Both the position numbers and the translations under genes were made by a program. The notes below the pieces were generated by a model. That model worked only from the letters and a program-made list of their open reading frames with translations, did not search any database and was not told the DNA's origin. Positions 21,644-31,145 of a stretch of DNA of 64,000 nucleotides are shown one piece after another; position 1 is the stretch's first letter; the number at the start of each line of letters is the position of its first letter. The stretch spans positions 24,403,501-24,467,500 of the forward strand of contig NC_060074.1 in NCBI RefSeq assembly GCF_922984935.1, written 5' to 3'. The DNA is from Meles meles (Eukaryota; Chordata; Mammalia; Carnivora; Mustelidae).

Positions 21644-23199
21644 GAGTCTGGGAGTGTTCCTTTTGTTTCTATTTTTTGAAACAGCTTCAGGAGAATAGGT
21701 ATTATTCAGGAGAATAGGTATTATTTCTTCTTTGAATGTTTGATAGAATTCTCCAGGAGATCCATCAGGTCCTGGGATCTTGTTTTTTGGGAGGTTTTTG
21801 ATCACTGCTTCAATCTTGTTACTAGATATTGGTCTATTCAGGTTGTCAATTTCTTCCTAATTCAATCTTGGAAGTTTATAGGTTTCCAGGAATGCATCCA
21901 TATCTTCTAGATTGCTTAATTTATTGGCATATAACTGCTGATAACAATTTCTGATGATTGTTTCTATTTCCTTGGTGTTAGTCATGATCTCTCCCCTTTC
22001 ATTCATAATTTTATTAATTTGGGTCCTCTCTCTTTTCTTTTGGATTAGTTTGGCCAGTGGTTTAACCATCTTATTGATTCTTTTAAAAAACCACCTTCTA
22101 GTTTCATTGATGTGTTCTACTGCATCTCTAGTTTCTATTTCATTGATCTCTGCTCTAATCTTGATTATTTTCCTTCTTATATGTGGGTTTGGCTTAAATT
22201 GTTGTTGATTTCCCAGTTCTTTAAAGTGTAAAGAGAGCTGGTGTATTCTGGATTTTTCAATTTTTTTTGAGTGAGGCTTGGATGGCTATGTATTTCCCCC
22301 TTAGGACCACGATTGATGTATCCATAGGTTTTGGACTGATGTATATCTTCATTCTCATTGATTTCCATGAATTGTTTAAGTTCTTTGATTTCCTGATTGA
22401 TGCAAACATTCTTAAGCAGAGTGGTCTTTAGCTTCCATGTGTTTGAATTCCTTCCAAACTTTTTCTTGTGGTTGAGTTCCAGTTTCAAAGCATTGTGGTC
22501 TGAGAATATGCAGGGAATAATCTCAGTCTTTTGGTATTGGTTGAGCCCTAATTTTTGACCCAGTATGTGATCTATTCTGAAGAAAGTTCCATGTGCACTG
22601 GAGAATGAGTATTCTTTAGTTTTAGGGTGGAATGTTCTGTATATATCTATGAGGTCCATCTGGTCCAATGTTTCATTCAAACTCTTGTTTCTTTACTGAT
22701 TTTCTGCTTGGATGATCTGTCTATTACTGAGATCGGCATGTTAAGATCCCTTATTATTAATGTATTCATATCAATATGACTTTATTTTGATTAACAGTTG
22801 GGTTATGTAGTTGCCCTCTACCGTACTGGGGGCATAAATATTTACAATTGTTAGATCTTCTTGGTGGGTAAACCATTTAAGAATGATTTACTGTACTTCT
22901 TTATCTCTGGCTACAATCTTTCATTTAAAATCTAATTTATCTGATATGAGAATCGCTACACCAGCTTTCTTTTGAGCCCCATTGGCATGAAAGATGCTTC
23001 TCCATCCCTTCACTTAAAGATACTGGATGTATCTTTAAGTTCCAAATGTGTCGTAGACAGCATATGGATGGGTCCTGTCATTTTATCCAATCTGCAACCC
23101 TGTGCCATTTTGTGGGAGTGTTAAGCCATTCACATTGAGAGTGATTATTGAAGGTTATGTTTTTACTGACATCATGTTGCCTATGAAGTCATTGTTTCT

Positions 23200-24484
23200 A
23201 TAGATTGTCTCTGTAAATTTCTGGTCTATGTCACTCTTGGGTTCTTTCTTCTTTTGTAGAACGCCCCCCCCCCCCTTTAATATTTCTTGTAGTGCCAGCT
23301 TGGTTGTCACAAACTCTTTTAAACCTTGCTGGTCTTGGAAGCTTTTTATCTCTCCATCCATTTTGAATGTCAACCTTGCTGGATGAAGTATTCTTGACTG
23401 CATGTTCTTCTCATTTAGTGCTCTGAATATGTCTTGCCAACCCTTTATGGCTTGTCAGGTTTCTGTGAACAGGTCTGATGTTATTCTGATGGACCTACCA
23501 CTGTTTGTAAGGGATCTCTTCCTTCTCTGTCCCTTCTGCCCTCAGAAGGCCTTGTCTAAAATTATGATCCATGAGTTTCACTATCAAGTGTCATGAGGTT
23601 TTTCTATATTCGTTGATCTTGGTGGGTGTTCCTTCTGCCTCTAGGACATGAACGCTTGTTACATTTCCCAGATTGAGAAAATTTTCATCCAGAATTTGTT
23701 CATCTATATCTTCTAGCCTTCTCTCTTTCTCCAACCCCTCAGGGATCCCAATAATTCTGACATTGGAACATTTAATGGCATCAGTTATTTCCCTAATTCT
23801 GTTTCCATGGCTTCTAAGCTGTTCTATGCCTCCTCCTGATCCTTTTTCTCTATCAGTTTGTCCTCTAGGTCACTAATTCTATCTTCTGCCTCAGTTACCC
23901 TAGCTATTAGAGTATTTAAATTAGATTGGATCTCATGGATAGCATTTTTAACTTCTGCCAGGTCAGCGCTCACTTCTGTCCTTAGAGATTCTATTTTGTC
24001 ACTAATGGTTTTTCTCCAACCTAGCCATTGCCTGGATAATTGTTACCCTGAATTCCCTTTCCAACATACTGTTTAATGTCCATATCCAATAGTCTTTTAA
24101 AAATATTTTTTCATTTTATTTCTTTTCAGTGTTCCAGAATGCAATGTTTATGCAACACACCTTTGCTCCATGCAATGCATTCCCTCCTTAGTACCCACCA
24201 CCAGGCTCACCCAACCCCCCCCATCCCTCTCCCCTCAAAACCCCTCAGTTTGTTTCTCAGAGTCCACAGTCTCATGGTTTGTTTCCCCCTCCAATTTCCC
24301 CCAACTTACTTCTCCTCTCCATCTCCCAGTGTCCTCCATGTTATTCCTTATGCTTTGCAAGTAAGTGAAACCATCTGATAATTGACTCTCTCTGCTTGAC
24401 TTATTTCATATTTCCAATAGTTCTGATGGAGAGGGCACAAGTCTCTGAATTTTTCCTCTGTTGGGTGTTCCTCCTCCTAGTCAT
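23200..24484 (-). pseudogene. L1 ORF1 pseudogene (RNA-binding protein), split
   Basis: Antisense ORF1. The likely start codon is the CAT at 24482-24484, giving MTRRRNTQQRKNSE, a typical basic L1 ORF1p N-terminus. The frame is cut early by the L1 fragment at 24095-24407. The C-terminal domain is legible at about 23270-23400, with HPARLTFKMDGEIKSFQD and LKEFVTTKLALQEILKG. A run of about 12 C at 23264-23275 sits where the last codons should be and probably shifted the frame. The intact family protein is a trimeric RNA chaperone; this copy cannot make it. Confidence 0.85.
24081..24423 (-). mobile_element. L1 3' UTR fragment nested in L1 ORF1
   Basis: Body about 24095-24407 in antisense: T-rich tail, TTCAGTGTTCCAGAATGC, GCTCCATGCAATGCATTCCC, then CAGAGTCCACAGTCTCATGG and CTCTCTCTGCTTGACTTATTTC. 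Flanks CATATCCAATAGTC and ATATTTCCAATAGTTC are a slightly eroded duplication. Its UTR is close to that of its host L1, so a related source was active after the host arrived. Confidence 0.9.
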
Positions 24485-24729
24485 TTTGTTAAGAAGTGGT
24501 TGAGGGGATGTACAGCTGAATATATCAACCACAATCCAGGCAAGGTGCACTCTTGAAGCTTATATCTCTCCACTAATGCCTTCTTCCCCCGTAGAGATCC
24601 AGAAGTATATAATTTTACAACTCAGGCTGATTTCCTGGGTGTTTAGAGTGTTCTGGAAGATATTTAGCACAGTTTAGGTGACCGGTTGAAACAGGGTCTC
24701 CTACTTCTCCGCCATCTTGCCCCTTCTCC
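24485..24729 (-). promoter_or_regulatory. L1 5' UTR remnant with YY1-like site
   Basis: First about 245 bases of the L1 in its own sense. The motif AAGATGGC lies at L1 positions 11-18 (complement GCCATCTT at 24711-24718), where human L1 has its YY1 site that sets the transcription start. The presence of this start shows the element is not 5'-truncated. Whether the site still binds is unknown. Confidence 0.7.
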
Positions 24730-24744
24730 TTAATGCATATTGTT

Positions 24745-25280
24745 AAGTGAAAGAAACCAATCTGAAAAGGCTACATACTATATGGTTCCAACTATATAAC
24801 AGTATAGACAAGGCAAAAACAATGGGAAGAGTAAAAAGATTATTGGTTGCCTAGGGTTGGGGAACAAGGATGGGAAAGGGAAAATACAGGGAGCATAGAG
24901 GATTTTTAAGGCAGTATCAAAAGGTGGATACATATCATTATACATTTGCCCGAATGCATAGAATGTAGAACCAAGTCCACAGTTTACCTTACAGTTCACT
25001 CTTGGTATTCTACATTCTATGTATTTGGACAAATGTGTAATGATGTGTATTTACCTTATGATACTGCCTTAAAAATCCTCTATGCTCCCTGTATTCATCC
25101 CTTTCCCAACCCTATTGGTCTCGACATAGGTTTATCAACTGTAACAATTGTAGCATTCTGGTGGGAGATTGGAGAAGGTATGTGCATTGGAGAGCAAGGG
25201 AGAATATAAAAATCTCTATACTTCCTCTTAATTTTTTTGTGAATTTAGATTGCTCTAAAAAATAAATCTTAAAAAATTAA
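24745..25280 (+). mobile_element. Old L1M, 3' piece, containing a fold-back duplication
   Basis: Continues the L1M from 18440: AAGTGAAAGAAACCAATCTG, AGGCTACATACTATATGG, GATTATTGGTTGCCTAGGG. It resumes after the inverted segment at ATAGGTTTATCAACTGTAAC, with CATTCTGGTGGGAGATTGG and a tail CTCTAAAAAATAAATC. The two open frames at 24778-25209 are mirror products of the inverted arms. Confidence 0.85.
24851..25118. repeat. Long inverted repeat (fold-back of L1M 3' UTR)
   Basis: Arm 1 at 24851-24972 and arm 2 at 25004-25118 are reverse complements at roughly 85% identity, with a 31-bp spacer. An 18-bp core GAGGATTTTTAAGGCAGT (24899-24916) matches perfectly in the other arm. Beyond arm 2, spacer bases CCAAGAGTGAACTGTAAGG (read in antisense, 25005-24987) are also L1M sequence, so the inverted copy extends about 30 bp past arm 1. 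Confidence 0.9.
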
Positions 25281-25491
25281 ATACTTGCTGGATGTTAATA
25301 TTCAGCATTCTAAGTTTCTATCCATGTGACTGATGTGTGTAAGTGTTGTGGAAGATACCACATAATGTTAAATGCTGAATTTCTTTTCTCTATGAACTGA
25401 TTGCTCATGTAAAATCGGTTTTATTGCTATAAATATCTAAGGCATAAACCCATCTGAACTGTTTTTATACACAACAATTTCTGACCCCAAA

Positions 25492-26282
25492 TGTGTGGGT
25501 TTTTTCACACCAGAGAGTTCTCCAACTCTCTGGACACTCTGGTTGTCCTATAATTCAATTCTATATTGACCCTAAGTACCCAGAGTTAGCACTGACCCCA
25601 GAGGTTAAGGGCTCAGTCTCACAAGGGTGTCCCCACTGAGATGCCAGTTACAAGTCCCATGTTGCTACCTGTAGTTCTGACCAATTGGCTATAAGTTTAA
25701 GAGGTTCCTATAATTCCCTCTTAAGATTCGACAATTTGTTAGAAAAACTCTCAGAACTCAAGGAACTGCTTTACTTACGACTATTATTACTTACTATTAT
25801 GGTTTATTATAAAGGACACAACTTAGGAACAGCTAAATGGAAGAGATGCATAGGGCACAGTATGTGGGGGAGGGGCATGGAACTGCCATGTCCACTACAG
25901 GTGTGCCACCCTTCCACACCCCTCCACTGCCTTGAAGTGTTTATCCACCCAGAAGTCCTCTGAACCTAATCATTTAGGATTTTTTATGGATTTTCATTAT
26001 ATAGGCACAATTGATTAAATCATTAGCCATTAGTAAATAACTCAATCTCTAGTCCCCTTGCCTCTCCCAAGAGATCTAAGTGAGACTAAATGTTCTAATC
26101 CCTAATCATGTCTTGGTGTATCTGGAGACAAGCACCCATCCTGAATCTACCTAGGGGCCCACAGACACCAGTCATCTCATTAGCATACAAAAGACTTCAC
26201 TCTGGAGATTCTAAGAGTTTTAGGGTCTATATTCCAGGAAGTTGGGACAAAGACCAAATAGATATTTGCTATTGTATCAAAC
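25492..26282 (+). mobile_element. Solo LTR-like repeat (ERVL/MaLR-type, family not assigned)
   Basis: About 790 bp starting TGTGGGTTTTTTCACACC. It contains CTCTCTGGACACTCTGGTTG, a possible TATA-like TTATTATAAAGG (25804-25815), TTTATGGATTTTCATTATATAGG and AACATACAAAAGAC-like CATTAGCATACAAAAGACTTC. It ends near GACCAAATAGATATTTGC. The layout resembles an old mammalian LTR with no internal region. No target duplication was resolved. The 92- and 85-codon frames at 25685 and 26108 lie inside it and are not genes. Confidence 0.55.
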
Positions 26283-27650
26283 CCACCACTTACTTTTCTT
26301 TGAAAAAAGTTAATACTTACTGGTTTCTCATGTGTATGAAACATTTTCATTATGCACTAAATTGAAGGTAAAACATTATGGTTTTGCCTGAACTGTGAGT
26401 GTTTGTATTTCCCTTGAATTAGATAAAATAAAAATAGACAAGTAACGTATGAGAAGACTTTGGAAAATATTCATGAAACATTTACTTTTAGGCTTCTCGG
26501 AAGTAGTCAAGCTTTCTTATTAGTACTCTAATTTTACACGATGTACCCATTTTATATCATGCTCTTTGCTCCATTGCCTCAATCTAAAAAGATGGTAGCT
26601 TTCTACCTAGCAATTAAACAACTGTCCTTTTCTTTTATGGAGATGTACATTTATTTGATCTACTTTTATAAATAGTAATTTAAATGGATGAAGAGGCAGA
26701 TTGTTCTAGTAATAAATATTAACTAGTAGTAGGTTAGTCACTTTTAAAAGTTATAGTAATGCATAAATGAATAATATTTAAAAACAAAAATCATAAAGAG
26801 ATGTGTTAATCATAATCCAAGACATACCAGAATAAACATCAATTGAAATCTACATCTCTTCCAATCTTAACTTGTCTCTTGTTTATCCAAATTCTGTAAC
26901 AGTAAATATGCTCTCAAGGGTTAACCTTAGGCATTTATCAGTTTCTTTCCTAGAACATTATATGGTGCTATTCCTTTATTGTAAATATTTAACAATGTAG
27001 TAAATTAATACAATTAAAACACAGTTTATTAGATTAATTGCATGAGGCTGAATTAGTAATTATATAAACTATGGTATAACACACAAATTTTAGAGAAATG
27101 CTTTTTTCTGTATCTTTAATTCTTTTAATATGTCTGAAATCCTTGTAGAATTCAAACTAGAGGAAATATATCTGCATTCTGGGTTTTGATTATCAGTATT
27201 CTAAATTACAAATGCTTGTACTTGAACAAATTATATTATGGTAATTTTTTCCTTTAAAGGGAGAATATCAATGGTTGAAGAATAATTCAGGCTATTCATC
27301 ATCATCTTTGAAAAAGTAAAATAACAAGAAAACCCATTTAGGAGACACATTAATCTCTTGTGTGACTCTAGAAGCAGGCAGAATTTTTTAAAAACATCTT
27401 CAAAAATTATATGAAATATACCTCTTCTGTTCTCTAACAATATGTCTCTAACATTCTTCTAAAAAGTTAAGACATTTAGGCTAAGGCAATGCTAGATGCT
27501 GATGCTTCAGGAAGTGGCAAAAAATAAAAGTTTTGATGAAGTTTCTTTCCTGGGGCCTTGGAAGGAAAGACTGAAAAATATAAGTAGGGGTATAGCTAAT
27601 TGCAAGGATAAAAATTATGTCTCCCTTTTGCACTGTTATGTTAGAACACA
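26283..27650. other. AT-rich unique sequence
   Basis: No element recognised. The short antisense frame near 27231-27440 lacks any recognisable domain. Confidence 0.4.
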
Positions 27651-27651
27651 G

Positions 27652-27733
27652 ATTGCCAAGTGTCAGAGCTGGGATTTGAATCCAGGTTTGTCTGAATCAA
27701 GTCCCCTACACATTTGACCACAATACCTTGATG
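27652..27733 (-). mobile_element. MIR SINE fragment
   Basis: CAGAGCTGGGATTTGAATCCAGG followed by TCTGAATCAAGTCCCC and TTGACCACAATACC is the distal part of an antisense MIR, adjoining the DNA transposon at 27734. Confidence 0.75.
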
Positions 27734-28198
27734 CAGTAGTCCGCCTCTTATCTGCAGGGAGATAGGTGCCAAAATCTCCAGTGGATGGCTGAAGCCGCAG
27801 ATGGCACTGAAACCTATACATACAATGTATTTTCTTCTTATAAAATACATACTTCTGATAAAGTTTAGTTTATGAATTAGGGACAGTTCAAGACTAACAA
27901 CAGTAACTAATAATAAAATAGAACAAATATAACAATATACTGTATTGGAAGTCCTGTGAATGTGATCTTTCTCTCTCTCTCTCTCTCAAAATATTATATT
28001 GTGTTCACCCTTCTTGTGATGGTGTGAGATGCTAAAATGCCTACAAGATAAGAGGAAGTGAGGTGAACGGTGTAGGTATTGTGACATAGCATTAGGCTCT
28101 GCTGACCTTCTGGGGATACGTCAGAAATAGGATCATCTCCTGGGCTTTGGTTGACCATGGGTAACTGAAACCCTGGAAAGTAAACTCTGGTGCTACTG
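27734..28198 (+). mobile_element. Nonautonomous Tc1/mariner-type DNA transposon (MER2/Tigger-like)
   Basis: About 465 bp. The left terminal repeat CAGTAGTCCGCCTCTTATCTGC is degraded, as is the right terminal repeat ending GCTACTG, next to a TA. Internally GTGGATGGCTGAAGCCGC, ATAATAAAATAGAACAA, a (TC)n tract at 27969-27987 and GGGTAACTGAAACC match the usual layout. It has no transposase. The 5' terminal repeat retains one CpG; others are decayed. Confidence 0.75.
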
Positions 28199-28239
28199 TA
28201 TGGTTTAAGAAGGTATTTTGTTTGTCAGATAATATGGAT

Positions 28240-28450
28240 CCAAAGCCCTGTCCCATTCTTCCCAGCTGCATGATTATGGACAAGTTAATTAAACCCTGTG
28301 TCTCAGTTTTTCAACTCTAAATGGAGTAATAATAATAATAAATAATAATAATAATTATACTTACCTTACAAATGTTTGTGACAATTAAACGTTAATACGT
28401 TTAAAGCACTCACAGTTGTCAAGGGATCATAAAAAGTGCTCAAGAAATTT
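28240..28450 (+). mobile_element. MIR SINE, with (AAT)n expansion
   Basis: Good MIR order: GCTGCATGATTATGGACAAG, TTAATTAAACCCTGTGTCTCAG, AAATGGAGTAATAAT, TTAATACGTTTAAAGCACT and AAGTGCTCAAGAAAT. The internal TAATAA has grown into a 30-bp AAT tract at 28327-28356. Confidence 0.85.
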
Positions 28451-28744
28451 AGCAAGTCCATGAATATAGTTACCTAGGAGTATGTTTGCAATCAATCATG
28501 GAATGTTTTCTGGTAACATATATTATTCATAATTATATACTCCATTTTTAAAAATGCATGTATTGCCACTTGAGTACAATTTCAAAAGGGTTCATTTTTG
28601 TTTTTATTTTTTGCATTTTTTTCTCTGTCATTTGAGAAACTAACAAATACAGATTTCTGATTCAGAAATAAGTTTATACCTTTTGTTCTCAAAACAGTCC
28701 AAATTGTTCCAATTTGGGCCTTGGCATTTGCTGTTGCTTTGCCA

Positions 28745-29045
28745 GTAGTGTTCACTCTGGATTTTCATGAAGTCTACTCTGTCTCATCATTCAGTTCTCA
28801 GCTTCATAACCCCTCTTTAGAGTAGCCGTTCGTGAGCATCCAGTCTAATATTCTAGCATCACCATAGCAACCTCATCTTGTCATCACTCTATTCCACTGC
28901 TGTGCTTTAGTTTCTTCTATCGTTTATTCTAAATGCCATTCTTATTCATCTATTTGTTTCTTTATTACTTCTTTATTATCTTATTTCCCTGCTTGAATGT
29001 AAGCTTCTTGAGGGCAGGGATCATGTCCTAGGTAGTTCATTCATT
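28745..29045 (+). mobile_element. L2 LINE 3' fragment
   Basis: Ends with the diagnostic GAATGTAAGCTTCTTGAGGGCAGGGATC (28995 onward) of L2 3' regions. Upstream CACTGCTGTGCTTTAG and TTATTTCCCTGC fit the order. Confidence 0.75.
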
Positions 29046-29181
29046 ACTGATGTCAACTCCAGTTCAGCTGCCTCTTGAGGTGTAAGGCTCCTGTAGGTCC
29101 AGGGAGAAGCATGTACTCTGCTCCTTACTTCTTCCTTAAAACTTTGTTGTATAAGAAAATACATTTTTGGAGGTCTCTGAA

Positions 29182-29192
29182 TCATTTGTATT

Positions 29193-29228
<36 letters not shown>

Positions 29229-29504
29229 GTGATTTATACTTTTTAATTATTTAGGAACATCACATTTTTAATTATTTGAAATGTCAAGGTCACTACACAT
29301 TATAAACATCTCTACATAGTATGATTTAACTAAACAATGTAGACTTAAAGACGATGAAAATATGGGAAAATAGTAATAGGCATTCTCTTCTTTTTTTTTT
29401 TTTTTTTTTTTTTTTGATTTATAATTTTTTTTCCCCTTTTTATTAATTTTTTCAGCGTAACAGTATTCATTCTTTTTGCACAACACCCAGTCATTTGTAT
29501 TTCT
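29182..29504 (-). mobile_element. Tiny L1 insertion with 3' transduction
   Basis: Flanks TCATTTGTATTTCT are perfect at 29182-29195 and 29491-29504. Between them in L1 sense: about 75 bp of type A L1 3' end (29490-29416, with GGTGTTGTGCAAAAAG and GAATACTGTTACGCTGAAAA), a first poly(A) of 25 (29391-29415), about 164 bp of unrelated AT-rich sequence (29390-29227), and a final poly(A) of 31 (29196-29226). The unrelated part ends with an ATTAAA close before the last poly(A). This is the layout of read-through past the L1 polyadenylation site. Confidence 0.9.
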
Positions 29505-29516
29505 ATCCATGTTTCT

Positions 29517-29746
29517 AGACATTGTTTATTTTAACTTTTTTTTAAAAAAGATTTTATTTATTTATTTGACAGAGAGAGATCACAAGTAGGCAGAGAGGCA
29601 GGCAGAGAGAGAGGGAAGCAGGCTTCCCACTGAGCAGAGAGCCCAATGCGGGGCTTGATCTCAGGACCCTGGGATCATGACCTGAGCTGAAGGCAGAGGC
29701 TTAACCCACTGAACCACCCAGGCGCCCCAAGACATTGTTTATTTTA
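29517..29746 (-). mobile_element. Can-SINE with 17-bp duplication
   Basis: Body 29534-29729. Flanks AGACATTGTTTATTTTA are identical at 29517-29533 and 29730-29746. It lies only 12 bp from the L1 insertion at 29182-29504. Its form (CACAAGTAGGCAGAGAGGCA, GAGCCCAATGCGGGGC) is that of the younger SINEs here. Confidence 0.95.
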
Positions 29747-30909
29747 TTGTCACTTTTTAGCCAGTTGTCACCAAGCTGGGTGCCTGAGATCGTTTTGCTA
29801 GTGGTAAAACTGTAGAATTAAATTTTATTGAACTGTGTTTTCATATTATGTCCTAGCCCACACAGAGGAATGCTATAACAGACTGTAAAATTTGCCATTA
29901 TTACTTCAGAAATGGTGTAATTGAGGATTTGACTCAATATCACTTAGTCCATGAAAACAGAAACAACTTAAAGTACTTAAAACAGAGGGGAGAGCGTTTC
30001 ATGCAAGGCAGTGGTTTTATGGGTGATGGAAATACTAAGAAGCCAAATAAGACAATGAGGCAAATGAAAAAACAGTGACAGGCTCGCTGCCACCCCAGCC
30101 TGGAGAAACAGAGTGAGTAGGTGGCATTCCTGAGTTCAGAGGTTCTTGTAAACCTGGAGGGAGGCTGTACCTGAGAAATGAAAGCCAGCACTAAAGCCAT
30201 ACAAGAGACACAGTAACTTCTAGAGACTTCATAGAGAGGTTGGGGAGAAAATATCCCGGTTGTTCCCTGTCACCCTCCAATCTCCAGTAAGCAAGCACTT
30301 TTCCTTGACTGAAGCCCAGTGACAGTCAGCTGATAGGGGACTATGGGTATAATAGTTTTCCTATGAACTCCCTGAAACCTTTGCAAAGCAGGAGAGGGTA
30401 AAGGAGTGGGTCTGAAAGCAAACTTTCCTTGGACTGGTATACTACTCCATTAGGAGGCATAAGTGCACATTGTACTCAGTCCACAGCCGAGTTGTGTATT
30501 TCTAACAGGCACTGAATTATGCCACCATCGTGATCGTCTCCTTGTGTTGTTTTCTAAAGAACAAAGTCAATTTCTTTGCCTCTTTTTTGGCATCCTGCAC
30601 AAGAATCTTCTGGAATATATTTTGAGTTCCACTCTTACTCCCAGATTTATTCCCTAAATAGTGTTAGTCACTTGGCTAGATGCTGTAGCACCACTCGGAT
30701 TGGTAACACTGATAGTCCTTGGTGGCAGGAGCTGTGAGAAAGTGACTACTGTGATTTGTGCTGCTGTCATCTGACCTATCTGTCCATTGCCCTTATAGAT
30801 AAAGCTATTGAAAGGGCAAGTTCTACAATTGTTATATACTGAGTTTGTCTTAGAAGTCAGGGTTTCTGACTCCAAAACCTAAACTCTTTGAAATGTGCTA
30901 ACATATAGT
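29747..30909. other. Unique sequence
   Basis: Moderately GC relative to the neighbourhood, with no repeat landmarks. Short frames at 29940-30200, 30463-30657 and 30654-30875 show no recognisable protein. Confidence 0.4.
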
Positions 30910-31145
30910 ACTCCTTTCTAATTTTCCTCCAGTCCTTAGCTTATGTGTTACTTTCTCTGAGAAAGTTTTTGCATTACCTCTGTCATAGTACTTAGAATAC
31001 TCTTGTAATAGTACATTCACCTTTCTCTTCATCTTAGACAGGTGTACTATTTGTTATATCTTTATTTTTAGCACCTACCGTAGTGTATGACACATACGGC
31101 ATGTTCAATAGATACACTTTGAATAAGTGAATGACTAAGGAAATG
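30910..31145 (+). mobile_element. L2 LINE 3' terminus
   Basis: ACTTTCTCTGAGAAAG, TAGCACCTACCGTAGTGTATGACACATA and TTCAATAGATACACTTTGAATAAGTGAATGA follow the L2 3' order including the terminal GAATGA-like repeat. Confidence 0.65.

Larger units (their letters stand above)
18704..23130 (-). pseudogene. L1 ORF2 pseudogene (endonuclease and reverse transcriptase)
   Basis: Decayed ORF2 read in antisense. The endonuclease C-terminal half is legible at 22177-22680, with DLIDIYRTFHPK, RIDHILG and the SDHNALKLEL motif carrying the catalytic Ser-Asp-His. The reverse transcriptase core is at 20582-21196, with LIPKPGK, FRPISLMN, QVGFIPG and SNDAEKAF (usual form SIDAEKAFD). Motif C, normally FADD, reads SAGD at 20597-20586, so a catalytic aspartate is gone. 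The C-terminal zone at 18704-19114 has RMWRKGN, TDKWIKKIWSIYTVEYY and SQAERVNYLMVSL. The frame breaks repeatedly and two insertions split it. Confidence 0.9.
18426..24744 (-). mobile_element. Near full-length L1, 6.29 kb, inactive, with nested insertions
   Basis: The insertion spans 18441-24729, bounded by perfect 15-bp duplications TTAATGCATATTGTT at 18426-18440 and 24730-24744. Antisense order: poly(T) and 3' UTR (18441-18703), ORF2 (18704 to about 23130), ORF1 (about 23200-24484), short 5' UTR (24485-24729) beginning with a GCAAGATGGCGGAG-type start. Nested in it are a SINE (19297-19480), an L1 3' end with extra flank (21166-21643) and another L1 3' end (24095-24407). Many stops and frameshifts in both ORFs mean it cannot move itself. 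About 5.3 kb is the L1 itself. Confidence 0.95.

Noticed and set aside
24778..25209. Two similar small proteins on opposite strands
   Set aside because: Their resemblance is caused by the inverted repeat at 24851-25118, not by gene duplication.
25685..26365. Open frames of 92 and 85 codons
   Set aside because: They fall wholly inside an LTR-like repeat and show no protein family feature.
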